A stretch of DNA of 64,000 nt from the NCBI GenBank assembly GCA_964036045.1, contig OZ038390.1, positions 32,552,819-32,616,818 of the forward strand, read 5' to 3'. The stretch comes from Eutreptiella sp. 'Long Island Sound 2002' (lineage: Eukaryota > Euglenozoa > Euglenophyceae > Eutreptiales > Eutreptiaceae). Every line of letters starts with the position of its first letter. Within the stretch, counting starts at the first letter, position 1. A program made the translations under genes and the position numbers. This document shows, piece by piece, positions 34,481 through 47,064 of the stretch. Under the pieces are notes generated by a model that saw nothing but the letters and a program-made list of their open reading frames with translations, was not told where the DNA came from and did no database searches.

Positions 34481-34509
34481 CTGCCCCTAGCCCTAGCTCT
34501 CATCCTCTC

Positions 34510-35437
34510 GCCCTCGATGCAGGATGCCTGAAATTAGGGGTTCTGCACACTCCTCGCTGGTGTGGTTTTGCAGCAGATGCTTTGCGCCATATGAAGCGGT
34601 GCCATGTGATTGTTGTGCTTGGTGTGCGTGAGGTACACCTGAGCAAGGCAGTCCACAAAGAACAGAGAGATGCTTTGCTTTTTGCGGTCGCGAACGAGGT
34701 CTTTCTATGTGGTCTGTTTTTTATGCGGGATGTTGTGCATGCTTGGGCCGTTATGTCTCAAGGAGTCCAGGTGACAAAGAGGTGCTCCGCTTTGACTGAT
34801 TGCAGTGTGGAGGCATGTGTTACTGGGTTGGACAAAGTAGCGCGATGGGAAGGAGATGAGTGGTTGGCATTCAATGCCGCTTTGGTTTCTCACGGAGGCT
34901 CGCATACACGGTTTTATGGTGTCCCCCTGCACAACAGCAACGGGTGCAGAGAATTCTTGTCGCAAGCAAGTGATTTTTTGACAAGGGCACGGGTGAGTTG
35001 GTGTCACGCTTTGTGAATACCCACTCTGTCGCTAAGGCGACAAGCTTTTTGGATTTTTTCGGCTGGCCATGGCATGATAGTGTTGCGCTGGCCTCACATG
35101 CAACAAAGTGCATGAGCACCATCCGTGACCATTTCCAACCGGCGTTGCCCCCTGTGCCCTGTGCAGTGGACCAATTTATTCAAATTAAGATGAGGTTGCT
35201 TGCGGAAATGCGTGATCGTAAGTTGCCGTGTGACCTTTTGGTGACTCCTGCCCCGTCTCTGCATTGCATGAGTTGTTTTCACAGGTGTGGTGCATGGTGC
35301 TGAGTTGGGATAAATCTGTGTATGGGCACGTGCAGTGCATCATTTCTGTTGCGCTCACCGCCCTTGATGCAGCGGCATTGGTGGAACGCGGCTGGTCTAA
35401 GGTGAATTATCTCAAGGGTCTTAGCATCCAAGAATAA
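34510..35437 (+). pseudogene. hAT-like transposase C-terminal part, frame-broken
   Basis: The first frame (to 35016) has VREVHLSKAVHKEQRDALLF and helical sequence like the core of KIAA/hAT-type transposases (ALSKALQ-like block followed by long helices). The later frames include FLDFFGWPWHD, FIQIKMRLLAEMRDRKLPCD and, ending at 35437, ALTALDAAALVERGWSKVNY LKGLSIQE-type sequence, where A-x-x-ERG-x-S-x-x-N-x-x-K resembles the hAT dimerisation motif. At least two frame changes occur, so it is non-functional as read unless introns are involved. Superfamily call is likely rather than certain. Confidence 0.5.
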
Positions 35438-35791
35438 ACAGCATGGGGTTTGATTTGTACCAAAATTGAAGAATAACATCCTCCAAGGAACCATGAATAA
35501 ACCACACCCAAGAAAACATGTTTAATAAACATACAAACATATCTGAACATGTACTAGAGAATTATACAGAGCTCAATGGTACCAACCACATGGAACAAAG
35601 TTGTGTCCTATGAACCTGCAATGGAAGGATTAGATAAAAGGAGGCAAGCATCAGCAGAATGGCCATTCTTGTAAACAATTTGTTAAAAAAGGTAAAAAAA
35701 GAAAAAAATTTCACCAAAATCAACAAGTTGCTAGTCACTAGTCAAATGGCCTTTGGATAGTGTTTAATTAAAGTTTGTTCTTTTTGGGTTT
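35438..35791. other. AT-rich spacer
   Basis: A-rich sequence with AATAAA and several AAACAT repeats between two transposase-like fragments; no coding potential seen. Confidence 0.5.
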
Positions 35792-36260
35792 TTGGTGGTG
35801 TGGCACATCATCACTATGAATTTGCTCATCCTGGTTGGTAAATCAAAAGGTCCTAAGTGGGAGATGCGAAAGATGTGGTATGATATCAGGTTTTTGCAGA
35901 TTTTGGTAGGTCTGAATGATGTTGCAATTTGTGTCCCAACAACCGAAAAGAAACTGCAAGCGCACGACATCACGTTCGTTGAACATGATGGCATCATGCG
36001 GCAACTTGAGATTGCAATGAGGGGCCAAGTGGCTGATGAGGCCCAATTTTCTGCTCTCACGCAGGCCATTGAGAAAAAGGGCAAGGGTGTGCATGTGTTC
36101 CGAGGTGTGAAATTGCACATTGGTGTTAATATGAAGGCTGCTTTGAGGCGGATTCACGATACTTTTTTGGTTGAAATGTAGAAGCGGTTTGCCAAACAGG
36201 CCAATTCTTGGAAAGCTTGGGTGGCTGGGTATATCAAAATCGCCAGCCAACGAGCTTTCC
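35792..36260 (+). pseudogene. Second hAT-like fragment
   Basis: A 129-codon frame (FLQILVGLNDVAICVPTTEK, then a Gln/His-rich helical segment and GVHVFRGVKLHIGVNMKAAL) followed past a TAG by in-frame KRFAKQANSWKAWVAGYIKI. The style, 'F-L-x-x-L-x-x-L-N-D-x-A', is like the helical insertion domain of hAT transposases and resembles its neighbour at 34.6 kb, so it may be the same protein from another copy. It runs into a minisatellite. Assignment is tentative. Confidence 0.35.
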
Positions 36261-36299
36261 TTGGAGTTGCGCGGTGTAGGGGACCTAAACGCAGTTTTT

Positions 36300-37400
36300 G
36301 AGCCCCCGTCCCTCACTCTAATTTCCGGACCCCCCGTCCCTCACTCTAATTGCCGGACCCCCCCCCCGTCCCTCACTCTAATTTCCAAACCCCCCGTCCC
36401 TCAATCTAATTTCCACGCACACCCCGTCCCTCACTCTAATTTCTGGACCCCCGTCCCTCACTCTAATTTCCGGACCCCCCGTCCCTCACTCTAATTGCCA
36501 GACCCCGTTCCCTCACTCTCATTTCCGGACCCCCACGTCCCTCGCTCTAATTTCCCGGCACCCCGTCCCTCACTCTAATTTTCGGACCCCCTGTCCCTCA
36601 CTCTAATTTCTGGACCCCCCGTCCCTCACTCCAATTTCCCGACCCCCCATCCCTCACTCTAATTTCCGGGCCACCCTTCCCTCACTCTAAATTCCGGACC
36701 CCCCTTCCCTCACTCTAATTTCCACACCCCCATTTCCATCACTCTAATTTCCTAATCCCCCATCCCTCACTCTAATTTCCGAATCCCCCATCCCTCACTC
36801 TAATTTCTGGACCCCCCGTCCCTCATTCCAATTCCCGAACCCCCGGTGCCTCACACTAAATTCTGGACACCCCGTCCCTCACTCTAAATTCCGGACCCCC
36901 CTTCCCTCACTCTAATTTCCTAATCCTCCATCCCTCACTCTAATTTCCGAACCCCCCATCCCTCACTCTAATTTCCTAATCCCCCGTCCCTCACTCTAAT
37001 TTCCGAATCCCCCATCCCTCACTCGAATTTCCGGACCCCCATTCCCTCACTCAAATTTCTGGATCCCCCGTCCCTCACTCTAATTTCCGCATCCCCCCGT
37101 CACTCAGTCTGATTTCCAAACCCCCCATCCCTCACTCTAATTTCCTAATCCCCCATCCCTCACTCTAATTTCCTAGTCCCCCATCCCTCACTCCAATTTC
37201 CCGACCCCCCTTCCCTCACTCTAAATTCCGGACCCCCCCTTCCCTCACTCTAATTTCCTAATCGCCCATCCCTCACTCTAATTTCCGAACCCCCCATCCC
37301 TCACTCTAAATTCCGGACCCCCCTTCCCTCACTCTAATTTCCGAATCCCCCATCCCTCACTCTAATTTCCGAACCCCCCATCCCTCACTCTAATTTGCAG
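36300..37400. repeat. About 29-bp C-rich minisatellite, roughly 37 units
   Basis: Units follow the form CCCTCACTCTAATTTCC plus a GGACCCCCC(G)T or AATCCCCCAT spacer, with variant classes interspersed (CTAATCCCCCATCC, CGAACCCCCCAT, CGGACCCCCCTT). The array ends at a short ATATAT stretch near 37.41 kb. The same unit occurs in a small array at 23.37-23.56 kb. Confidence 0.95.
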
Positions 37401-38270
37401 GCCCCCCTTTGCATATATATATCATATTGCATATATATATATCATATTTTTATCATTATTATTATTATTGTTGTCGATGACCGTGATCCTACCGCCCACC
37501 ACTTGCTCCTACAAGGGGGGCAAAAGGCCACCCACCACACATGTGATTCGGGATGTGATGAAGCGTTTGGTGATGCCTGGGCGGCATCACATAATGCTGA
37601 GGCACAACATGTACTCTTATCCGCATGCAAGCTCGCGACCTAAGCGCCTTGGTTCTACTGGAGGGGGGGCGGTGGGGGCATCTTATTCCACCTTGGGGCG
37701 AGCACAAAACGCGCAAAGGCCTGTAATGTTTAACGTATTCGGCAAGTGGGCATTATTACATGTGGGTCATGGACTCATTACCACCATTGATGTGTGCATC
37801 CTCGTGTGCTTCACGCGTCCATGCATGCTCGCAACTCGCCCTTTTTTAGGAGCTGGAGAACCGCATCAGTGACATGACATTCGGGAGGTGTGCCCATCTA
37901 CACCATTGTGCGTATGGCGCCATTCAGATGGATCGTGAGATGGAAAATTGTGTTTTCCTGTGCACGTCAGCCGGAACAGAATTGGTTGCTGGGAGCCTGC
38001 TTCTTTGTGGGTTGGTGTTACCACATGCGACGGGGAGCTTGCACGCAAGGGGAGGGGGGGAGGGTTGACAAGATGCTGACACCGCAGCGTGTTACCACGC
38101 CACAGGTAGCACTCCGTCCTTTGGCAACTGATTTTCCTGCCATCTTCGCTTCTGTTGTGCTTTTTTATCACGTCAGACATGTGACGCATTTCTGTACATG
38201 GACATATGAATTAAGGATGTTTTTCATCTTTGGACTAACGTTCTTTGCTTGTGCCAAAGCAACACAATGT
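37401..38270. other. No gene recognised
   Basis: ATTATT and ATATAT simple repeats at the left edge, then mixed sequence with several short overlapping frames and no domain. Confidence 0.4.
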
Positions 38271-38355
38271 AGCACAGCACAGCACAGCACAGCACAGCAC
38301 AGCACAGCACAGCACAGCACAGCACAGCACAGCACAGCACAGCACAGCACAGCAC
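38271..38355. repeat. (AGCAC)17 microsatellite
   Basis: Seventeen uninterrupted pentamers of AGCAC. Confidence 0.98.
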
Positions 38356-40566
38356 CACAATGCGACTACCGCAAAATGGCTCCATTTGATATGATGACCA
38401 CGGCCATCACATGGTGTTGGAGATAGATACACGTGCACTGGGTGATTAACACAGAGCACAGGGGTGGGGGAGGTTACGCAAGGGGGCGCGCAACACAGCC
38501 CTGTTAACGTCCTGTTCCTCCGGGTCATTGAAATAGGGTGTTTGCGTTTGGATGCCGGCATGGCCGCATTGTCAACATAAGGAAGCACGGAGCCCTAATA
38601 TTTTGGAGCACGCGACCAGGAGTGAATGTAATCAAATCACTCGAAGTCGAAAGCTCGAAAGCCAGTGGACAATAGTTCAAAATGGCGTATTTTCACGTGC
38701 TTCAAATATGTTTTGATCGGCCATCGTGGGTAGCAGATTGACCTTTTGTTAGCACGGCCGCCGCCCAACCAGAGCGCGCACAAAGTCCGTCGGTGCTACC
38801 CTTGGCGGGTTTGCGGTCTTGTCATGTGCATTTGGTTCTAACGACGAGAACTGTTGGACGATTTCATGTCATATGCAACCCGTCGCAAAATGAGAATGAA
38901 CGATGCACATTCGCTTCTTGCCAAGCAGCTCATGCCAGCTACTCTTGCCTGCTCACCAACTGCCTTCAATTCCCAACTGGGTGTTCACCCCTTCACCCCA
39001 GCCCCCCCTTTCCATCTCCAGTCTACTTCGCGCTGCGCATTCAGCCTGACTACTCCCCCCATCCTCGTGTGGCAGTTTGCCTGAAGAAGTGGAGCTGAGT
39101 GCTGACGATGTGAAGTGTGGGTCTCAAATGCACATGCGTGAGATGGATCTGGGGGAGTTGCAGCAGAGGCTCCGCGACTTGCAAGCCAAGGCCATGTCAA
39201 TCCAGGTGCATGGTGCGTGGCATGGCATTGGAACACAAGATGGCGGATCGGCATCCGTGTTGCATATGTCTGCCCTCGTTGATCGCAGTGAGTGTCGTCC
39301 GATAGCTGCACTTCAGTTTCGACGTAGAGGTGGTTTGCACCCATGTGCAATGGAGGTAGTGTATGGAATCTGGTGGAAGCAATGGCATCAGGCCTCTGGG
39401 GAGGGAGCCATGCGGATCTGGGTGCGCAGGCTCCCCTTGTGGTGGTACACATGGGCGGTGAGTTTGACGAGGACAGGTAGTGCCTCGAACGCTGTCACTA
39501 TGATGATGAGGTTCTGACGTTCGGCCATCCAGTTCGCCCGTCCTTTCTCAGAAAAAAGACACTTAAAACAAAAGAAGAGGGCATGCACTGCTGAATGGGA
39601 GTCGGGCTTGTCAAAATGTATGAGAAAAAGGCTTCTTTGTACCGACGAAATTCCCGATGCTGATTTCCAAGGCTGATTTTCGGCGGAGGTCATTCGCACG
39701 GTTGACACGGCCAATGGATGCTTGGGAGCTGCACACGATGAGAGCAAGGCTCGGAAGGCTGCTGCCAGCAACCGAGGAAAATTCTCAGTTTCAACAAAAG
39801 AAAATGGGGTATTCACTCCTCTTTATGGTGATGCCAAGGGGAGGGCGGGGCTCGTGCCATCAATTCTTGCCAACTGGACTCATTTCACAAAGACACCTGC
39901 CCGCATTCTCATTAAAGGCTACCTTCTTCCTCAAAAGAGAAGGTGATTTCCCAGGAGCAGGGTTGGGCTCCTGCTAGCAACCTTCAAGTCCGCAACAACA
40001 TTTTGGCCCCCCCCCGAAATGCAGACAGGAGCCCGACCCTCCTTTGGTTGTGAATGCCCCCTCGTGTTGATAGAAAACCTTTTTCTAACAATTGCCGGCA
40101 GGAGCCCCTCCATAACAACTGGCAACCGGCAAACCTACGCCTCCTTTATGGTGCACCCCTCCTCTTCAACAGTGAATGCTCCCCCTCCCCCCTTTTGTCA
40201 AAAGGCGCTATTTTCTGAGGGTTGCTGAGATAAATGAGCCTTTTTTGTGAAAGTAGCTCGCAGGAGCCGGACCCCCTCTTGGGGAGTAAGGGGCCAACTT
40301 CAGGTCCCCCCCCCCCTGTTGTAATCCCCCCGATGGGGGCGGGACCGTCACTTTAACAAAAAAGCATAGGAAATACTCGGCCCCGAAGAAAAAATTTTTT
40401 TCCAGTTATATTGGAACTGCTGCAGTTTGAGTGCTACCATTGTGGAGTGCAATCCCCCCCCCCCCCCCAAATGGGGGGGGGGCGGCCTGACATTAGGGGG
40501 AGAATTACAAGGGGGGCGGGGGGTAGAATTCTCCGCTTCCGCTCTCAGGTTTCTCTGTCTGTGTCT

Positions 40567-40568
<2 letters not shown>
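38356..40568. other. No supported gene
   Basis: Frames such as 39077-39517 (+, LQQRLRDLQAK) show exon-like composition but no recognisable domain or splice-consistent partner. Confidence 0.4.

Positions 40569-40616
<48 letters not shown>
40569..40616. repeat. (GCCT)12 microsatellite
   Basis: Twelve uninterrupted GCCT units, followed by CCTGCGCACAG. A 15-C tract and a 10-G tract lie 100 bp upstream at 40454-40482. Confidence 0.98.
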
Positions 40617-40617
<1 letters not shown>

Positions 40618-41189
40618 CTGCGCACAGGGTGAGATGCTCATGGTGCAAAGGCAGATGCAGGAGTTTGGTGCTGCACCTGAACTCGCCGAGGGGACCCGTC
40701 CTCTTGTACCTCTGGCCGGGTGGACCCGTGCACACGACGATGGCAGTGCATCTGTGGAACAGGTGCTGGTTTGCTTCAAACGATGGGTTTCCGCACCGTA
40801 CAGGCGCTGGGGGCTGTGTGTCTCAAATGCTTTGGCTGGTGGGGGCTGTTTGTGGACGCTGACGGCGTAGTTCTCAGAGGAGTGTTTACCGTGTCGCCGT
40901 GCAGTGTGCCGCAGGCAAACGCAATGCCGCATCGCCAGGGATGGCCCGTCCCACGCAGCGGGGCATACTTGTGCGGACCAATGCCTTCCGGTTCCCATGA
41001 GCGTGCACGCCGCCAACTGGTATCGGTCCACCAGCTCGCGTGATGGGCCACGTCCAAGTCCAGGAGACTTGCTACAGATCAGGCCATTGCTTGGTGGCAA
41101 ACCTGCGGGGCGTCAGACGCCAAAAAGAAGTTTGCGCACCTAGATTCGGTCTTCAATTTCGGTCCTCTGTAGTAAATTCGATTTTTTCC

Positions 41190-41960
41190 CCTGAGGAAAT
41201 CACCTCTAAGAGGGTTGTTAGATCAAGCGCAGGCACGGGCACCATATGTCCCCCCCTTTGGGGGTCATTCGCGTAGCATACCCCAAGGTATGTGTTAGAT
41301 GTCTAACCCCTTGTGAATCATCATTTTGGGACAGAAAAAGATCCCCCAATGAATTGTTCGATTTTGACCCCCCAACCCCCCTTGTTCCCGGGTACCCCTT
41401 TTTTGGGAGGGGTGTGGGGGGGGCTAAACTTCTTAGTGTATTGTGGCCGCTGTGTGTTGATTCAGACCTGGGTCCTGAACAACCTTTTTCTTGTACATGG
41501 ACCCCGTAACCAGTGGGGGGGGGGGTCCCAGGTCCAGATCTGGGTACCCCCGGTCAGGCCCCATATGGGCCCTTGCCAGTGAGGACTTAGCCGTTTTCAG
41601 GCTGGCATGCCTCAGCTGAAAATCACCTTGCAGAGGCTGTTAGATCAAAGCCAGGCAGGCTCGCATGTATGGGAAAACGCCATATACCCCCGCTTTTTGG
41701 GCCCGTTCACGTACCCCAACCCAAGGGGAATTGTTGGTTTAACCCCTTGTAAAATCATTATTTTGTCCAAGAAATGCATCACCCAATGAGCTTTTGGTTG
41801 GGACCCCCCTGGACCCCCCCCCCCCAAACTCTTGAAACCCACTTTTTTGGGGGTGGGGGTCAACACATGTCGAAAAAATGCCCCCCCCCTTTTGGGGTCG
41901 AAAATCACAAACCTTTTGGTTTTCTTCGATTTTGAGCCGAAAAAGTGGGTTCAGGGGGGA
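41190..41960. repeat. Two diverged copies of a ~420-bp dispersed repeat
   Basis: The blocks GTTAGATCAAGCGCAGGCAC (41216) and GTTAGATCAAAGCCAGGCAG (41639) begin parallel series: an ATAT(G/A)(T/C)CCCCC run, a GTA(G)C...CCCCAA block, TAACCCCTTGTGAATCATCA versus TAACCCCTTGTAAAATCATT, and a run of CCCCC. A third, more diverged copy is near 4.5 kb. No coding potential. Confidence 0.75.
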
Positions 41961-42069
41961 ATATTAGAGCGTCGGGCATCTTTTTTTTACCATTCCCCAG
42001 CCGTACCTGTTTTTGCCCCCCTCCCCCTCCCAAACTATCTGCACGCATCCCAAGAACGCAGGAGTGATA

Positions 42070-42290
42070 TAGCCCCTTCTGAATTTGTCCCCTTCTATTG
42101 GGGACCCCCGAGAAGGCAGGGTTTATGTAGCCAATCCGCCCATCTTTGGGCCCCCGAAAAGGCAGGGGTGATGTAGCCAGTTCTGATTTTGTCCCCTTCT
42201 ATTGGGGACCCCCGAGAAGGCAGGGGTTATGTAGCCAATCCGCCCATTTTTGGGCCCCCGAGAAGGCAGGGGTGAGCCCCCCTTGTAGGA
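42070..42290. repeat. Two tandem copies of a ~103-bp unit
   Basis: GTCCCCTTCTATTGGGGACC occurs twice about 103 bp apart, with GGCCCCCGA(G/A)AAGGCAGGGG sub-repeats in each copy. GGTCCCC-like inverted motifs could form short hairpins. Confidence 0.85.
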
Positions 42291-45200
42291 CTTAGTCGTT
42301 TTCGCCAGCGCTGATTGGACGCGACCAAGGGGTCGACGCGGCATGCCACACTTGCGGGAGCAGGAGCTGCAAAACCTATCCATAAGCCCTATGAAGGTTC
42401 GGGATGTCCCGTCGAGGATCAGCCAAGGCGAAAGCTCGAGTTCCCCTGGGTGTGCTGGTGGCATGCGCTGTGCGGTTGTGCAGGGAGAAGTCCACCTAGG
42501 CCCGCCTGCACTTGCGGATGAGGATCTGTGGGCTGATTTCCGGCGATGGATGCGAGCGCGGCGTATTCTGGACATGGAACAATTGAAAGAGTTCCTGCTC
42601 AGGCACCTCAGGTGGCTGCTGTGTGCACAAGGAGTGTGGGTTGTCTGTAGTCCTATTGTTATCCCCCCTGTTTGCGCCATGACCACCCGCTGGACAGACC
42701 CCACTCTTTCTGACACTAATTTTTTTGGCACACAATTGCATTTCCGTGGCTCTGTGGTGGCCGTTGGATAAAAGTCCAGGCATGGAGAACGATTGTTTGA
42801 GGCATTCAAGATGAAAGTTGAGGCATGCTGGACGAAATTTGAGACTGGCACACACCATCTTCTGGCTCGAACCTTTCTCAAGTTGGAAGATGTCGCTTCT
42901 TTGCGGTAAAACACTGCTGAACCACCCGCTGGCCCTTCCTTACCCGCTGTATCAACATCCCGACCCACATGCAAGCAGCCCTCTACTCCAAGTAGCCCCA
43001 CCCCGTGCCCAAGCACCCCTATTCCAAGTAGTCAAGGGTGCAGCCATTTGATGCCCAGCCCCAGTCCTATGCCTGCCTGCCTGCATGCATGCATGTGTCC
43101 TTTGGTTCCTCTGCAGCAAACGCTGGCTCCGAGATCTTGCGGCAGACGTGTATTCCCCTGAGACCGTGTCGGAATGTGACTCTGCTGGTACTCACCTGCT
43201 CCCCAGCCCCTACCCCGCGTGGATGCGTTGCTGCAGAACCACGGGCTCAGGCCTGATTTGTAACAACGACGAGTGGTCCACCCAACTTATGCAAACCGCA
43301 GTTGGGCTGGCGAAAAAAACGGGGAGAGGTAGAGGGACGCGGGCGAGCTCCGGGCATCAGCCCCGTAGCAGCAAAGCTCAACAGGCGGGTTGTGGCTCCC
43401 GATTTGGCACCTCGCAAAGTTCGAGCGTCATGGAATTGTTTGACGGCCATTGCCAATCGCGCTTGCAGGGAGAGGGTTGGATGTGCATCTTAGGGCCTAG
43501 GTGAGCTGCCGTCTTGGCAGGTCACCAGGGCATGGGATTCCCCCCCCCCCCCCCCACAGCCGGTCAACCTCCAATCACCCCCCAGCGCCTTTTGCCCTGC
43601 ATGTCTTTTTACTGCACCCTGCGAATCTGTCATGTATGAGAGACGTCTCACGGCATGTAAAGCCCACGTCTTTTGTTCATGCTCGGAAGGTTGCAATTTG
43701 TACTCGACAATCTATGCCTATCAAGGGAATGTGCTCCTGGTTTCTCCCAATTTCTCAGCACCAGGGCTCGATGTGCAGTGGGTCCCCGTAGAACATAAGC
43801 CAAGGATTGGCCCTCCCAATCACTGCCTGTCAGTGCCTGTCCATGCCTACTCGTGCCTGTGGTGCCTGCCTGTGCCCATCGTTGTCTGTTGTCTGTCATG
43901 CGGAGCCTGGATACGCCAGGGCACACTACCACTACCACTACCGCTGACCCGACTATCCCCGCCGCCTGCAGCATCCGCCGCGCCTTTCCAGACCAGCCGG
44001 CCCAAGTGGAATCCACAAAGGCCCTTGACGAGGCCCCTGGTCACACCGCTGGAGACCGCAGCGACGACCCGTCCCCCGGCTCCGGGGATTCGAAGGTTTC
44101 TGCCTGCGTGCAGCATGCCTTTGTACCCCCCGGTCCCCCCCTGATCGCAGATGTGGGTGACCCAGCTATACCGAGGCGGTGCCGGTTGCGATGAATGCAG
44201 ATGTAGACAGCGATACCCAGGCACAATGTTTGAGGAGGCAAACCAGTGGGGCATGTTAGTGAAGAAGGCAATGGGGCTAGGGCTGGGGATTGGGCTGGGG
44301 CTGGGGCTACGGTTGGGAGGGGGGCTGGGGGGGCCAGGGGTTGCGGCTCAGGCTGGGTGTTTGGGCGGTATTAGGGCAGAAGCGGAACGGGTCATGATGG
44401 AAAGAGACCCATTGGGCTACTTGGATGCCCGCTTGCCAATGCCACCGCCGCAGCACCCCTTGTCCTCCGCACTGTGCCTTTCCCGCGTTTCGCCGTTCCT
44501 CTGCCTCGTTGGGCGGGCACAAGGGGAATGTGCATGGCAAGAGCGCTCACAATGACACCCCGGAAAATGGCTTCGGGCCTCAAAGAACGGCATGCTTGGG
44601 CACATTGTTGTTGTGCCCAATTTTGCTGCCCCAAATTTAGCCTATTTCAACCCCGCCCCCCCCTTCCGGTAGTACCCATGACAAGGCCGCCACGGCAGTG
44701 TGCGGCATCTCATCGTGGTGCAGTCTGCAGTCTGTGGGCCTGAGACATGTTGCATCGTGGTCCATACACTTACCCTGAGTGCACCGCGTTTGCCGTGGTT
44801 GTCGGAAATGACAACACTCGGTGTTGCCTGGACGCGACCGCTGTGCGCGCGACCCCCCCAAACCAGACCTGCCCGCACAGTTTGCTCTACAGGGACGTTT
44901 TGGCAGGCTCCAAGCCTCGGGGAAACAACAGCAACCAACCAGGGGCCCATATCTATGCTTGTCCTTGTGCCACAGTCTGGAAATTAAGGGATTGGTGCCA
45001 ATTTTTCTCCGCACCGAATTTCGCCGTTCGAGATCTTGCACGCATTGAATTGAACCACTCAAAAAAAGATAAGGCGCCAGATTTCCTGTTGTGACGAGCG
45101 TTGGCACTATTCATGGAGCCCCTTTCCGGACCGCTTCCCGAGCCCCCTCGTTTTTTGGTCTCTATCGGCTAACCCCCCCCAACCCACCAAAACCTTGATC

Positions 45201-46259
45201 GAGGGCACCTTGAGGTTTCTAGATGCAAAACACATTGTGTCACATTCCTGGGTCTCCGGGCGAAACGCTGAAGCTCTTGGTGAATGGACAAGGGGCTAGG
45301 GTTTGTCCAGGCTGCGGGTTTATGGTTTCATTGCTTCGCAGAGCCCCCCTCAGAGTGCTGGGCGGCGGATCCAGATGACGCCGGAGAGGGAGCGCCCCGT
45401 GCTGGTGTTGGCGGTCAGCGACTTGGAGTTTAGTGCGATCAGTGAGGTATGGGGTGCCTGAAGACCCGGAGAAAAATTTGCCCAATCACTGAAGGGGGGG
45501 CGGGGTGGTGGGTGGGGGGGTCCGAGGGGGGTGGGTGGGTGGTGTCGCCCCCCCCCCCCCCCCGGAGATGCTGAGTTGTAAGCAAAACTCTGGCCGTGAG
45601 GGAGTCATCACCCGTAGTCTGGAGTGCCATTGCCCTCTCCAATGCATTTTCGAGGCCATGACGACACCACCAAACACAATGTGCGGCGTCGTTGGCCTCC
45701 AGGGAGGACTCCAGGGGTCCGTTGCCCCCTTCTGCTCCGTAGTGCGGCGCGGATCACGGGGGACTAATGAAACCGTCATAACGCCTCGAACATGAAGTTG
45801 CCGCGGCAAGCGAATATGCTCGCCCACACTTCATCACGTGCATTACTGGTGACTGTAGACCGATGGCATCCCAGCTGTCTGCCGAAACGCAGATTGGGGC
45901 GTCATCGCACTCTCAAATGCGCTCTGGGGCGATGACGATGTCACCAAACACGGCCTGGGGCGTCATTGGCCCCCCAACTGCATTTTCAGGCCGAGAGGGA
46001 AAAACGAAATATAAATTGAGTGTCAGCGCACCCCCAAAAGCACTTTGAAGCGAGGAGGACACAACAACACACAGTTTGGGGTGCCATCGGCCTCCCAAAG
46101 GCATTTTGCGGCTGTGAGCAGAGTTTTCCTTAAAGGGGGGGGGTCCAAGGGGGGTAGGTGGGTGGGGCTGTGGGGGGGACCCCCCGCCCCCAGGAGTTGT
46201 TAGAGGCGCTGAAGGTGCCGAAGAAATTTTTGGCCTAAACTGACTGGCGCCAAAGGCGC
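42291..46259. other. No supported gene; G/C-rich low complexity
   Basis: Many short overlapping frames on both strands. Recurrent features are (GGGGCT)n near 44.28 kb, C-tracts followed by AG (43.54 and 45.55 kb), and a degenerate tandem block at 45.64-46.13 kb with CGATGACGA(T)GTCACCAAACA-like units. The frame at 42343-42771 has exon-like composition but no domain. Confidence 0.4.
45640..46130. repeat. Degenerate tandem repeat
   Basis: Segments containing GACG-x-CACCAAACAC, GGCGTC(A/G)TTGGCC and GCATTTT(C/G) blocks recur several times with variable spacing. The copies are diverged and interrupted. Confidence 0.6.
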
Positions 46260-46760
46260 CAGAGAAAATTTTTGATTCATTGCGCATCACGCTGCAACTT
46301 GCTTGGCTAAGCACATGGCATGCCGTGGCCGGGCTGGGGCAGTGCTGCTGGTCACGAACCTCAGACCCCCCCCCCCCCGGCGCCCCTTTTGTGTGGGGCA
46401 TGCCGCCGCCGGCGTGGGAGGGGCGCCAAGGGGCAGAAGCAGCACTTGTGAGCAGCGGGACAGCGGTCCCACTCTCACGTAGTCAAAACAATTCTCCCCC
46501 AGCGGGACGGTAGCTCAACAGGCTGCCCACCTCTCACAGCGTTTTGAACCCGCCCTCCTCACCCCCATCCCAACGGCCTCTTCACCCCCATCCCAACGGT
46601 TGGGCAACCAACCCACCTGTCCGCAAGTGGAGGACGCCCTCCTCACAAGGCGACCACGTACGTTCACCCGGAAGCACCAACCGGCATTCTCGCTCAGCCT
46701 TTATGCAGCCCCCTCCCCGCCCCCCCTCCCCACTTGAAAGGAGAGCCAAGCCGTGCCCTG
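46260..46760. repeat. Dispersed repeat, copy 1
   Basis: Shares an ordered set of blocks with 56400-56800: GGGGCAGAAGCAGC(A/G)CTTGT, GAGCAG(C/A)GGGACA, GTACGTTCACCCGGAAG versus GCGTACACCCAGAAG, and CTCAGCCTTTATG. Similarity is clear but diverged. Function unknown. Confidence 0.75.
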
Positions 46761-46907
46761 TGGACTTGCAAGCGTAGCAGTGCCAGCCCCAACGGTGTTT
46801 GTATGTATGTGCGCTCACAGGCTCCCTCCCTCCTGCCGCCTGCAGTCTAGTGGGGAGTATTTGTTTGACCTTGCGGTTTTGAGCATGATTGCAATTTCCT
46901 GCCGTGG

Positions 46908-46956
46908 CACACACACGCGCGCGCGCACATGCACACGCACACGCACACGCACACGG

Positions 46957-47011
<55 letters not shown>

Positions 47012-47064
47012 CACACAAACACAAACACACAAACACACACACACACACACATACACACACACAA
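46908..47064. repeat. CA-rich microsatellite
   Basis: About 155 bp of CA repeats with CG and AA interruptions. The His-Thr and Cys-Val repeat ORFs over it are artefacts. Confidence 0.97.

Noticed and set aside
36171-37400. CRISPR-like array
   Set aside because: The ~29-bp units are tandem with no unique spacers of constant length and no cas genes; this is a eukaryotic minisatellite.
46503-46560. tRNA gene
   Set aside because: An A-box-like GGTAGCTCAACAGG is followed by TTTTGAACCC, but no acceptor stem or cloverleaf pairing could be made.
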